DNA of 64,000 nucleotides, from assembly GCA_017434855.1 (NCBI GenBank), contig JAFRUA010000031.1, forward strand, positions 62,001-126,000, read 5' to 3'. This stretch comes from Clostridia bacterium. GTDB taxonomy: Bacteria > Bacillota > Clostridia > Oscillospirales > Acutalibacteraceae. Position numbers and translations under genes: made by a program. The notes beneath the pieces were generated by a model. The model worked only from the letters and a program-made list of their open reading frames with translations, did not search any database and had not been told where the DNA came from. Shown one piece after another: positions 9,895 through 17,535 of this stretch; positions within the stretch are counted from its first letter, which is position 1; each line of letters begins with the position of its first letter.

Positions 9895-9936
9895 AGCAGG
9901 GTACAGAGAGCGTTCTGTGCCCTGCTTTTTGTTTTT
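9895..9936 (+). terminator. Intrinsic terminator after barstar
   Basis: A 13-bp stem (9895-9907 with 9914-9926, one G-T pair) and a 6-base loop are followed by TTTTTGTTTTT. It ends the dipeptidase-barnase-barstar transcript. Confidence 0.88.
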
Positions 9937-9960
9937 CCGGATGGGCCGCGCAAAGCACAA

Positions 9961-10666
9961 CGCCGAATACTTATGCACATACCATTCAGAAAGTACAATC
10001 ATACTCCGGGCTGCGTCTCGGCGAAGCGACGACCGCCCTTCTGTGGTCAGACGTTGATCTGGAAGAAGGCGCCATCCGCGTCAACAAGTCCTTTGACTTC
10101 AAAGCGCATGAGCTGAAGACGCCGAAAGCCGCCGCAGGCACCCGCATCGTTTCCGTTTCCAACAAGCTGACCGCATTCCTGAAAGCAGCGCCGCGCTCCG
10201 GAATCTACGTTGTAACCAATCCCGCAACCGGCGGCATGATGCGTGGCGCAAACTCTGGGACGCCTATATCAAAGCCATGGTTCAACACTACGATCAGGCC
10301 GCCGTGATCGACGAAGATGGCACGATCCTTTCATCTGTCGTCGAATCGTTCACCCCGCACGACTTTCGGCACACATTCTGTTCTCTGATGTACCTTGCCG
10401 GCGTGGATGTACTGACCGTCAAAGAACAGATGAGACACAAGGACATTCAGACCACGCTCAAAATTTATACGCACCTTGACCGCATTTATAAAAAGACGAA
10501 TATCCAAAAGCTTAATGGCTTTCTGGATAAACAAATCAACGAAACCCCTGAATGTGTGTCAAGCAGGTGTGTCAAAATCAAAATAATTACAACTCAAAAC
10601 AAAGAAAAGCCGCATGAACTCTACATTCATGCGGCTTTCGTTCTGGTGGCGCAGATGCAATCATAG
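9961..10666 (+). pseudogene. Tyrosine recombinase (phage-type integrase) remnant, frameshifted
   Basis: Only the catalytic half of an integrase remains; the N-terminal arm- and core-binding domains are missing. In one frame, from about 9979, SGLRLGEATTALLWSDVDL carries the box I arginine. At about 10241-10243 the frame shifts, and the second frame continues with WRKLWDAYIKAM, then HDFRHTF (box II His and Arg), MRHKDIQTTLKIYTHLD (His and the nucleophile Tyr), and ends with a stop at 10666. Every catalytic residue type is recognisable, but no single frame encodes them all and no start codon or ribosome site precedes the fragment. It is most simply the decayed integrase of an element that entered this region. 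Its 3' end overlaps the converging serine recombinase gene by about 80 bases. A programmed frameshift is possible but unlikely given the missing N-terminus. Confidence 0.8.
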
Positions 10667-12155
10667 GCGAACCCGGATTTGCTTCTGCGTTTTCTTCGGC
10701 CCGATCCAGTCCTTCTTCAATCTCATCAAGCGGGATCTCCAAGGTTTGCTGGTTCTTATTTCCGGCATTGAGAATTAATGTGAAGTGGTCATCATAAAGA
10801 TAAATCGCCCACACAAAGATATTGATCAACGCCCTGCGATTCAGCACGTTGCGCATATACCTCGATTTCACATAATCCAAAAACGCAAACACTTGCGGCT
10901 CGGTCAGAATGAGCCGGTTGCTTTCTTCAACCGCAAGTTGTTCATCCAGTTCTGCCTTTTCTGCCATATACTTGTCAAGGCGCTCATACCCCGCTTTGAT
11001 GTCTTTGATTTGTCGGCGCTCAATGTCACGCCAAAGGTTTTCAATGACTTTATCAAGGTCTGCGACCTGCTTTCTCAGCGCTTTGACAACAGCTGCGTCG
11101 CTGCCCTCACTGCACGCCAGCGCGACCTGCCTGGCAAGATAAGCCATGTTTTCATCCGTCAGCAGCTTTGCGCAGGCTTCAACGACCTTGTCTTCAATGA
11201 TTTCCTTTTTGATGATCTTTTTGTCGCACTGTTTCTTCCGCGCCTTTTTGCAGATATAGTAATGGTAAGGCTTCTTCTGCTTGCCTGTACCGCTGTAGCC
11301 GATCATCATTTCTTTGCAATGCCCGCAGAAAAGCTTTGTCGTCAGGAGGTATTCTTCCTTGCCGCGGGAACGCGCCGGAGCAGCCTTGTTTTTATCCAGA
11401 ATCACCTGCACCCGGTTGAACAAATCGTCCTCAACAATGCGCGGCATACCGTCCGGTGTCTCCTGCCCCTGATAAATATAAGTACCGATATACCGCTTGT
11501 TACGCAAAATCCGTCCGATGCTGTTTTGATTGAAGGGTTTGCCCTTAGACGTTGTTATTTTCCGGTTATTCAAATCGCGCACGATCTCCGCAGCTTTTTC
11601 TCCTGCTGCATACCGTTCAAAGATTTCGCGGACGATTGCCGCTTCTGTTTCATCCACATAGAAGCGCTGCTTGCTGTCAACCTTGAACCCGAGACCGGGG
11701 TTGCTGCCGTTAGACAAACACTTTTCCGCGTTGAGATTCATGCCGCGGCGGATCTTCTGTGAAAGCTCGGCAGAATAGTATTCCGCCATGCTTTCCAGCA
11801 CGCCTTCAATCAGAATGCCGGATGGGTCATCGCTGATGTTCTCCCGCGCGGAAATGACGCGGACGCCGTTCTTTTTCAGCTTTGCTTTGTTGATCGCGCT
11901 GTCATATCGGTTACGCGCAAAACGGTCAAGCTGATAAACAAGCACGCCGTCAAACGTATGTCGGTCACTGTCGGCAAGCATACGCTGAAACGCCGCGCGA
12001 TTGTCGTTGGTACCTGTCTGTGCGCGGTCAATGTACTCACCCACAACAACGTGTCCGTTACTGGCAGCGTAATCATAACAGATTTTCAACTGTCCTTTAA
12101 TGGACTGCTCCTTTTGGTTGTGGCTGGAAAACCTGGCGTAGATAACAACTCTCAT
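10587..12155 (-). CDS. Large serine recombinase (resolvase/invertase N-terminus plus recombinase and zinc-ribbon domains)
   Basis: A 522-residue site-specific recombinase of the large serine family. The resolvase domain (about 1-150) starts with YARFSSHNQ, with the nucleophile probably Ser10, and has the conserved YQLDRFARNRYD and ESMAEYYSAELSQKIRRG segments. The recombinase domain (about 155-270) includes GLGFKVD and ILRNKRYIGTYIYQG. A zinc-ribbon follows, with FCGHCKEMM and a second Cys pair in YYICKKARKKQC (about 295-325), then a long coiled coil (about 360-420). The ATG at 12155 has AAAGGAGG 7 bases upstream. It appears intact. It follows the AAA ATPase gene on the same strand, separated by a structured leader of about 220 bases. 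It is probably the active integration/excision enzyme of this island or of an element nested in it. Confidence 0.92.
   Translation of the reverse strand: MRVVIYARFSSHNQKEQSIKGQLKICYDYAASNGHVVVGEYIDRAQTGTNDNRAAFQRMLADSDRHTFDGVLVYQLDRFARNRYDSAINKAKLKKNGVRVISARENISDDPSGILIEGVLESMAEYYSAELSQKIRRGMNLNAEKCLSNGSNPGLGFKVDSKQRFYVDETEAAIVREIFERYAAGEKAAEIVRDLNNRKITTSKGKPFNQNSIGRILRNKRYIGTYIYQGQETPDGMPRIVEDDLFNRVQVILDKNKAAPARSRGKEEYLLTTKLFCGHCKEMMIGYSGTGKQKKPYHYYICKKARKKQCDKKIIKKEIIEDKVVEACAKLLTDENMAYLARQVALACSEGSDAAVVKALRKQVADLDKVIENLWRDIERRQIKDIKAGYERLDKYMAEKAELDEQLAVEESNRLILTEPQVFAFLDYVKSRYMRNVLNRRALINIFVWAIYLYDDHFTLILNAGNKNQQTLEIPLDEIEEGLDRAEENAEANPGSPMIASAPPERKPHECRVHAAFLCFEL
10606..10638. terminator. 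Bidirectional hairpin terminator between converging recombinase genes
   Basis: Perfect 13-bp inverted repeat (10606-10618 and 10626-10638, loop CTCTACA), AAAGCCGCATGAA and its complement, with A/T flanks on both sides. It lies inside the last codons of the serine recombinase and of the integrase remnant. Confidence 0.6.
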
Positions 12156-12256
12156 GATGCCACCTCCTTTGTGGTAAACTCCATATGAAAGAATCAGACA
12201 GAACTGTCACATGTGCGGATATTCCTTTTGTCGTTTCCGGGTCGAAGGGTGTCCCT

Positions 12257-12363
12257 TCAACGGAATCGTGGGTGACACGATTCAATGCTAGTTAAGACAA
12301 TTCCGCGGATTGTCTGCGAGCATTCAAGCTGCCGTGCATGTGCAAAGGCGATGCTTGCTAAGA
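12257..12363 (-). promoter_or_regulatory. Structured leader A: hairpin array upstream of the serine recombinase
   Basis: Within the 223-base gap between the ATPase and recombinase genes, the minus strand has two units that each begin TCTTA and fold into stem-loops. Unit 1 (12363-12325) pairs CAAGC with GCTTG and GCC with GGC. Unit 2 (12296-12257) pairs GAATCGTG with CACGATTC. Between them lies a further hairpin, AGACAAT/ATTGTCT (12295-12301, 12309-12315). Both units have close counterparts in leader B near 14 kb, including one compensated base pair. The arrangement suggests a folded RNA or a protein-binding DNA array controlling the recombinase; function unknown. Confidence 0.55.
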
Positions 12364-12378
12364 CAATGCCGCGTTAAC

Positions 12379-13803
12379 TCAAAGCATATCGGATGGCTGA
12401 ATAAGAACAATATTGCCTTCGTCTTTTGCAGCAGATGCAACCGCGTCCGTGAACCCGCCGAGGGAGAAAAGGTAATAATAGATCTGCCCCTTCCGCTCGT
12501 GCTTCTCTTTCAGTTTTTCAAGTTCATGCAAATCAAATGCTTCGTTTCTGAACTTGCATTCGCCGATCAAGAATGACTTTTGTTTCTCGTCACAGGCAAG
12601 AATGTCGATCTCTTCCGGCGTTGTATATGGCTTTCCGTTTTCATCCAGGTGCGTCACATTGCCCCACCAGCGGCCAATGGAAATGAAAGAAAACGGGAGC
12701 GCTTCTTCTCTGTTTTTCAAACGCAGATATCGGATGGATACCTCTTCAAACGCCTTGGACGCGAACTTGTGCAGATCCTTTTTAATTACCTGCCGCCAGA
12801 TGATTTCAACGTCGCCCTGCTCCAATTCGGACATATACTTGTACGCATAAGCGAACCAAAAGCGAAAAAAGTTATCACTCAATCTGTACTCGCCAACGTT
12901 CTTTTTGGTTTTATCTTTCGCTGTTGTCAGTACCGGAAACTCGCGAATTACAAAACCAAGCTCCAAGAGATTCTTCAAATACACGCTCGTCTTGCTGCTT
13001 TCCATTTGGGCGCGTACGCAGATCTCGCCGAACTTACAGCTGCCATAGGCAATCGTTTCCAAAAGGGTAATATATGCCGCCGGTTCCCGCAGTTCCTGAT
13101 GCAAAATATACTCGACTTCATTGAACAAAGCTGTACCTTTTGTCAGGATTTTTTCTTTGATATTGTTCTCCAAGCTTTCGTTTGGGTCGAACTGTTTGAG
13201 GTAATGCGGGATGCCGCCGAGGATAGAATACGCCAGAATCTTATCTTCAACGTTGTACCTCGGGAAGAACTTCACGGCGTCTTCAAACGGCATCGGTTCC
13301 AGCTTATAGATTCCGGTTGCGCGGCCGTAAAGCGGATTCTTGACGCCAAGCAATTCGTCTTCAATAAAGCTGATGGAACTGCCGCTGATAATCAGCATGA
13401 TGTTCGCGTTTTTTAATTTGTGATCCCACAGATTTTGAATCACGGACGGGATGCTTTTATCCCCTTTGCACATATACGGAAACTCGTCAATCACAATAAC
13501 GGTTTTTTCATCGCCGGGAAGATCGCCAAAGGAGGAAAACAGGTCTTCCCAATCCGCAAAACGGCGAATCGCTTTTTGCATGGATGGTGCAAAATCAAGC
13601 AGTGCATTTGAAAAAGAAGCGAACTGCTTCCGGTCGGTATATTCATTGCAAATGTAGAAGAAGCTCGGCTTGTCTTTGCAGAATTCCGTCAGCAATTCCG
13701 TCTTGCCAACGCGCCGTCTGCCATAGACAACAATGAATTCCGCCTGGCTGCTTTCATATCTTTTGTTTAAGAACTCCAGTTCTTTTTCTCTGCCGATAAA
13801 CAT
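12379..13803 (-). CDS. AAA-family ATPase with C-terminal DUF234-type domain
   Basis: A 474-residue protein of the archaeal-type ATPase family common in gut Firmicutes. Walker A is GRRRVGKTELL (about residues 28-38), Walker B is VIVIDEFPYM (about 105), and a sensor-like IMLIISGSS follows. The middle has a winged-helix-like part (SSKTSVYLKNLLELGFV), and the C-terminal third has EIDILACDEKQKSFLIGECKF, which resembles a PD-(D/E)xK nuclease core (Asp, then Glu-x-Lys), as in DUF234 proteins. The start is ATG 13803 (MFIGREKE) with GGAGGTG 6 bases upstream; an open extension to 13836 lacks a ribosome site. A near-perfect promoter precedes it. The serine recombinase lies downstream on the same strand. 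Role in the element is unknown. Confidence 0.85.
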   Translation of the reverse strand: MFIGREKELEFLNKRYESSQAEFIVVYGRRRVGKTELLTEFCKDKPSFFYICNEYTDRKQFASFSNALLDFAPSMQKAIRRFADWEDLFSSFGDLPGDEKTVIVIDEFPYMCKGDKSIPSVIQNLWDHKLKNANIMLIISGSSISFIEDELLGVKNPLYGRATGIYKLEPMPFEDAVKFFPRYNVEDKILAYSILGGIPHYLKQFDPNESLENNIKEKILTKGTALFNEVEYILHQELREPAAYITLLETIAYGSCKFGEICVRAQMESSKTSVYLKNLLELGFVIREFPVLTTAKDKTKKNVGEYRLSDNFFRFWFAYAYKYMSELEQGDVEIIWRQVIKKDLHKFASKAFEEVSIRYLRLKNREEALPFSFISIGRWWGNVTHLDENGKPYTTPEEIDILACDEKQKSFLIGECKFRNEAFDLHELEKLKEKHERKGQIYYYLFSLGGFTDAVASAAKDEGNIVLIQPSDML

Positions 13804-13856
13804 GTCAACACCTCCGCAAACATTAAATAATTTCACTTTACCTAATTTCGATTATA

Positions 13857-13885
13857 ATTATATATTGTTACAAGCTTTTTGTCAA
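13857..13885 (-). promoter_or_regulatory. Consensus sigma-A promoter of the AAA ATPase
   Basis: TTGACA (13885-13880), a 17-base spacer and TATAAT (13862-13857): exact consensus at both boxes. It diverges from the leader B promoter about 45 bases away. Confidence 0.8.
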
Positions 13886-13931
13886 TACCTTTTTTCAAAA
13901 AACCGCAATTAAAGTTTGATCGTTTTTCTGC

Positions 13932-14150
13932 TATAATAATCTTGTCTTACCAAGCATTGAATTGTGATATCACAATTCGGCTTGCCAAGCTGTGACATCA
14001 TCTTAGCAAGCATCGCCGATGGGGCCCAAAAACAAATGCGAGCTTGCCCGACGACCTGCGGTATCGTCTTGGCAAGCATCGCCTTTGTATATACATCGGC
14101 GCTTGTCAGGGGCAGTCCCATCCCCTGAAACCCCGGAAAGGAAGTGATAA
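13932..14150 (+). promoter_or_regulatory. Promoter -10 and structured leader B: three tandem stem-loops
   Basis: TATAAT at 13932-13937 (weak -35, TTAAAG, 17 bases upstream) would start RNA near 13944, at the edge of a three-unit array. Each unit begins TCTT, then CAAGC, an unpaired AT, an inner stem, a loop, and the closing GCTTG. Unit 1 spans 13945-13984 (inner stem GAATTGTG/CACAATTC), unit 2 spans 14001-14047, and unit 3 spans 14067-14107. Another hairpin (CAGGGG/CCCCTG, about 14107-14127) lies just ahead of the ribosome site of the small gene at 14153. Leader and promoters account for the 349 bases between genes here. Confidence 0.6.
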
Positions 14151-14152
14151 AA

Positions 14153-14446
14153 ATGAAAAGAATCACTAAGCCGGATCAATCCAAACTGCACACTAAAAGC
14201 CTGAGTGAACAATCTAAATCTGGAAGCGAAACAGGCATTCCCAAACATGTTCTGGAAGCCATTGTTGACACCATGCTACCGGACATCATTGCGTTCTTTG
14301 AAACGGAAGAAGGTCAGCAGGAATTTGGGGAATGGAAAGCGGAGAAGCAACGCAGCGAAAGAATCTGTCATGATGCTCCATTTAATGATGGAATCCATGA
14401 TGTCTCTCAGTTATTCAAGAATAACTCTTCCAAGGAAACTTATTGA
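14153..14446 (+). CDS. Small recombinase-associated-type protein, copy 1 (function unknown)
   Basis: A 97-residue hydrophilic protein starting MKRITKPDQSK. The ATG at 14153 has GGAAAGGAAG about 8 bases upstream; an in-frame GTG at 14144 sits in that site and is not preferred. The central block GIPKHVLEAIVDTMLPDI followed by FFETEEGQQEFGEW is closely matched by a second small protein at 24.6-24.85 kb in the same island, so the two form a family. From memory, such small proteins often sit beside serine recombinases in Firmicutes mobile elements, and MKRITK openings are common among those genes. The gene is preceded by the three-hairpin leader B. Its 3' end overlaps the converging S24-like gene by 36 bases. 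Confidence 0.65.
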   Translation: MKRITKPDQSKLHTKSLSEQSKSGSETGIPKHVLEAIVDTMLPDIIAFFETEEGQQEFGEWKAEKQRSERICHDAPFNDGIHDVSQLFKNNSSKETY

Positions 14447-15052
14447 TTCTATCTCTCTTCCTTGAATATCATTATACTTTATGTTATCTGCAGACAGCGT
14501 ATATCCTCGACCTTTTTTTATATAGCGTTTACACATTATGTCCCCATTAACAACAAATAGCCCCACATCTTTGTGCATAGGTATTTCTTCTTTTTTCACG
14601 AAAACAACACTGTGGTTTTTGATTGTTGGCTCCATACTGTCACCAGCGATGGTTACAGCAAAGTCGGCTATTCCTGTTGTATCTTTGACATCAGAATGGG
14701 GAACGCTTTCGTCCAAGAAAAAACCGTCACCAGCACATACAGCAAACTCAAATAGCGGAATGATTCTTTCAGAATTTGCTTCTTCTATTACAGTCTCATC
14801 TTCTTTAAATTCCTTTTTTAATGCCAGTACTATTTCTGAGAGCCATGCAAATATATAATCACCTTTTTTATGAGGATCTAATTCTATCTGATTAACCAAC
14901 TCTATATTTGCACTCTTATTTTTATACACTCCAGAATAAAAATCCAAAGAGTTAAATTTAAGATCTGAAACCTTTATGGCAAAAACACGTGTTCCATTCT
15001 CCTCAAGAAAGTATGAGTCATCCTGAAGCTTAAACTCGATTGTTCTTTTCAT
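14411..15052 (-). CDS. S24 (LexA/signal-peptidase-fold) peptidase-like protein without HTH
   Basis: A 213-residue protein. The C-terminal half (about 125-213) is an S24 domain: IAGDSMEPTI holds the catalytic Ser139, and NGDIMCKRYIKK holds the general-base Lys175. The N-terminal 100 residues show no helix-turn-helix, unlike LexA or CI repressors, and match nothing I recognise. The start ATG 15052 overlaps the end of the upstream PHP-ATPase gene by 23 bases and has a GGTGGAAGAG-like ribosome site, so the two are co-translated partners. S24 domains usually cleave themselves in response to a damage signal; here it could act as a regulator or inhibitor of the ATPase. That role is inference. Confidence 0.75.
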   Translation of the reverse strand: MKRTIEFKLQDDSYFLEENGTRVFAIKVSDLKFNSLDFYSGVYKNKSANIELVNQIELDPHKKGDYIFAWLSEIVLALKKEFKEDETVIEEANSERIIPLFEFAVCAGDGFFLDESVPHSDVKDTTGIADFAVTIAGDSMEPTIKNHSVVFVKKEEIPMHKDVGLFVVNGDIMCKRYIKKGRGYTLSADNIKYNDIQGREIESISFLGRVILE

Positions 15053-17396
15053 ATCTCTTCCACCTTTTTTGTATAGAATCTAATCCACCATCAATATTAT
15101 CGGCCACCAATTGTAAAACGCTATATTCAGGGCATTCATACTCTAATGCTCCGGATTGAAACTTTAGCTTCCCATCATTCTCGCTAAACAGATAGATAAT
15201 ATTATCAACATCAAGATTGACGATAAACTGTGGGTTATGTGACACCATAATCACCTGTCTGTTTTCCCCCATCGTTTTAAAGCAATCTAATAAATACTCT
15301 TTGATGGCAGGTTGCGAAACATTATCTTCCGGCTGATCTATAATATAAATGCCATCTATGCTGTTTTCATACGATAATAAATCAAAGTATATTTTAGCGT
15401 TCAATCCAGCCGATAATTCCTCTGCTTTGTCTGATTCTTTTAAGATAATTGTTTGTTTTTGGGAAAAATCATTCTCAAAGCTTTTTTCAAGTGCCTCTCT
15501 AAAGTATTGAAGGACTGGTGATTCATCGTACTTTAAAAGACTATCCTTCATTTCCTTCTCTGTAATTGTGTTCAAATCCACAGTTTTATTTGACTTAAAC
15601 AAACCATCAACATGTTGTAAAAAGAACTCTGAACTAATCGCTGCGGTGTCAAGCCTAGCTACAAAGCAATAATCCTGAATTGTATTTGTGTTAGGTTCAA
15701 TTGGTCTTTCATCAATAGCAGGAACATATGGTTTTATACTCCGCTCCTGAGCAATGATTTCCTTTAGTGAATCTTTTAATAACGTTGTTTTTTCAAAAAA
15801 AGCTGTACTTCTCTTTTGTCTATCACTAATACTTCTTGTATGATTTCTAGCGGTAGCATCTATTACTGTAGCAACAGTCTCAATTCTATTATTTTCCTTT
15901 TCAATCCTTTCTTTTCTGTTTTCATACTTCTCCAGCATTCGATTGAGAGTATTGACATGTCGTCTTAAAACCACCTGATCCTCTTCATCAATAGATTGTT
16001 GAGTCAGAAAACTATAATCAACCTGCAATTGTTTTATGGCAGAAATGATTGCTTCAATCTCCGAAACGGATCTTTTCGTTTTTCTAAGATTTCCAATAAA
16101 AGAGAGGCTTTCTGGAATGTCTTCATCAACACAGATGTTGAAAGTGTTTAGTTCTTTAACATTGGTATCATATTTAAACTTCTCTTCCAAAAAACCGACT
16201 AATCTATCAATCTCATTATTGATTTGAGATTTATAGGGTTGTGGATTGACTTTTGAGGGGAAATACTTTGAAAACTCAGATGCGACAAGTTTGTTCTGTT
16301 CAAACTTCCTGCGCACCTCTCCCTGCATATCAAAGGCAAAGATTGTTTCAGCCTTGAGTTGCTTTTTAATTGTGAGATTTTTCTTTTCTAAATAGGTTTT
16401 ATAGCCATCCTTTATAGTCTTTTTAAGCTTTTCTCCGCTTTTTTCAAACCCAGATAAAGCATGAAGAAGCATTGATTTCCCAATAGAATTGTCGCCGATG
16501 ATGACATTGATTCCTTTTGAGAGCGGAATTCTATCTTTCTCTCCGTTGTTCTCGATTTCAATGTATTCTAAAGTTGTCTTATCGGGATTAAAAAAACTAT
16601 CCACTCTTTTTAGCCGTCTTCGATCTGTTAAGGCCATAACTAATCCTCGAAAGGTTGGAAGACACTTTGCATACGTATACGGGAAATCAGTTGCCGAATC
16701 CGATGCATCCTCTCTTGGATAGACTTTCCAATCGTGACAATCTGTTCCTGTTACAAATCTAACTTTTTCATCAATTCCTTTTGTTAGCAAATAGTTTTTA
16801 TTCAATATTTCATTGCGCTTATTCTTAAATTCATAAGCCTCGAAATAGTCGGACGCTACGAGTTCTAAGAACCTGGTTTCTCCTAAATAGTTTACATCGT
16901 TTTTTCTTGGCTTTTTGCTTGACAAAGAGTTCTTTTGATGGGCTACAAGGATTGTGTCTAAGTTTATATCTCTAAGCACCTTCAAGAATGTTTCTTCTGA
17001 ATATGCACCTTTATCCTCTGGACGGAACTTATCTAAAACAGTCTCAATTCTCCTTAGCTTATCGTTATCATGGTCAGAGAAAACAGTAATCACATGTATT
17101 GTTTGCTCTGTTCCTTCACTATCCAAAAAGAAAACCGAAAATTCTACTCCAGGAAGGACTTTTTGAATAGAGGAAGTATCTAATTCAGCTCTTTTTAATG
17201 CGCAATACATTTCAAAAGAAAACGCATCATGATCTGTGATTGCGCATATGTTTACACCGCATTTGTCAAGTTTATTTATGAGAAGAGGTATGTTTTCAAT
17301 TGTGTTATTCTTGACTCTTTTTCCGTCTTTTGGGGCAGAAGTACTTGAATGAATGTGTAGATCTAGTTTTAAACCGTGGGATACTATTCTGTCCAC
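15030..17396 (-). CDS. PHP-domain/SMC-like ATPase, TrlF-like defence protein
   Basis: A 788-residue protein. The N-terminal PHP phosphoesterase domain (about 1-260) shows DLHIHSS (H14, H16), ITDHDAFSF, LVAHQ and TGTDCHDW metal-binding motifs. An ABC/SMC-type ATPase follows: Walker A IGDNSIGKSM near residue 305, a long coiled coil (about 430-560), Walker B IYIIDQPEDNVS near 684, and an H-loop MVSHNP. This PHP-plus-ATPase layout is that of the TrlF family, often found beside restriction-modification genes and compared with PrrC/RloC-type anticodon nucleases. The start is GTG 17396 with GAGGAG about 8 bases upstream. The S24-like gene overlaps its end. Base composition is strongly AT-rich compared with the flanking core genes, which fits horizontal transfer. 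Family assignment is good; biochemical activity is inferred. Confidence 0.82.
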   Translation of the reverse strand: MDRIVSHGLKLDLHIHSSTSAPKDGKRVKNNTIENIPLLINKLDKCGVNICAITDHDAFSFEMYCALKRAELDTSSIQKVLPGVEFSVFFLDSEGTEQTIHVITVFSDHDNDKLRRIETVLDKFRPEDKGAYSEETFLKVLRDINLDTILVAHQKNSLSSKKPRKNDVNYLGETRFLELVASDYFEAYEFKNKRNEILNKNYLLTKGIDEKVRFVTGTDCHDWKVYPREDASDSATDFPYTYAKCLPTFRGLVMALTDRRRLKRVDSFFNPDKTTLEYIEIENNGEKDRIPLSKGINVIIGDNSIGKSMLLHALSGFEKSGEKLKKTIKDGYKTYLEKKNLTIKKQLKAETIFAFDMQGEVRRKFEQNKLVASEFSKYFPSKVNPQPYKSQINNEIDRLVGFLEEKFKYDTNVKELNTFNICVDEDIPESLSFIGNLRKTKRSVSEIEAIISAIKQLQVDYSFLTQQSIDEEDQVVLRRHVNTLNRMLEKYENRKERIEKENNRIETVATVIDATARNHTRSISDRQKRSTAFFEKTTLLKDSLKEIIAQERSIKPYVPAIDERPIEPNTNTIQDYCFVARLDTAAISSEFFLQHVDGLFKSNKTVDLNTITEKEMKDSLLKYDESPVLQYFREALEKSFENDFSQKQTIILKESDKAEELSAGLNAKIYFDLLSYENSIDGIYIIDQPEDNVSQPAIKEYLLDCFKTMGENRQVIMVSHNPQFIVNLDVDNIIYLFSENDGKLKFQSGALEYECPEYSVLQLVADNIDGGLDSIQKRWKRYEKNNRV

Positions 17397-17535
17397 AATA
17401 AAGTCTCCTCTATTTTAGCATTTTTAACAATAAAACATGTTGGTATTTTGGGGAGCCTCTAAGGATCAATAATACCACACTGTTCTTAAAAAATGTATTA
17501 TCATTGCTCGAAGCAACAACTGCTTATTCCGATTT

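Noticed and set aside
9815-10660. Direct repeat of the ssrA 3' end marking the far island boundary
   Set aside because: I searched by eye for TGGTGGAGACGGCGGGAG or close variants; only a weak TGGTGGCGCAGA near 10645 was seen, which is not convincing as an att site.
13945-14107. Possible CRISPR array
   Set aside because: The repeated units differ in sequence and length, are palindromic with conserved flanking pairs, and no cas genes are near; a hairpin array fits better.
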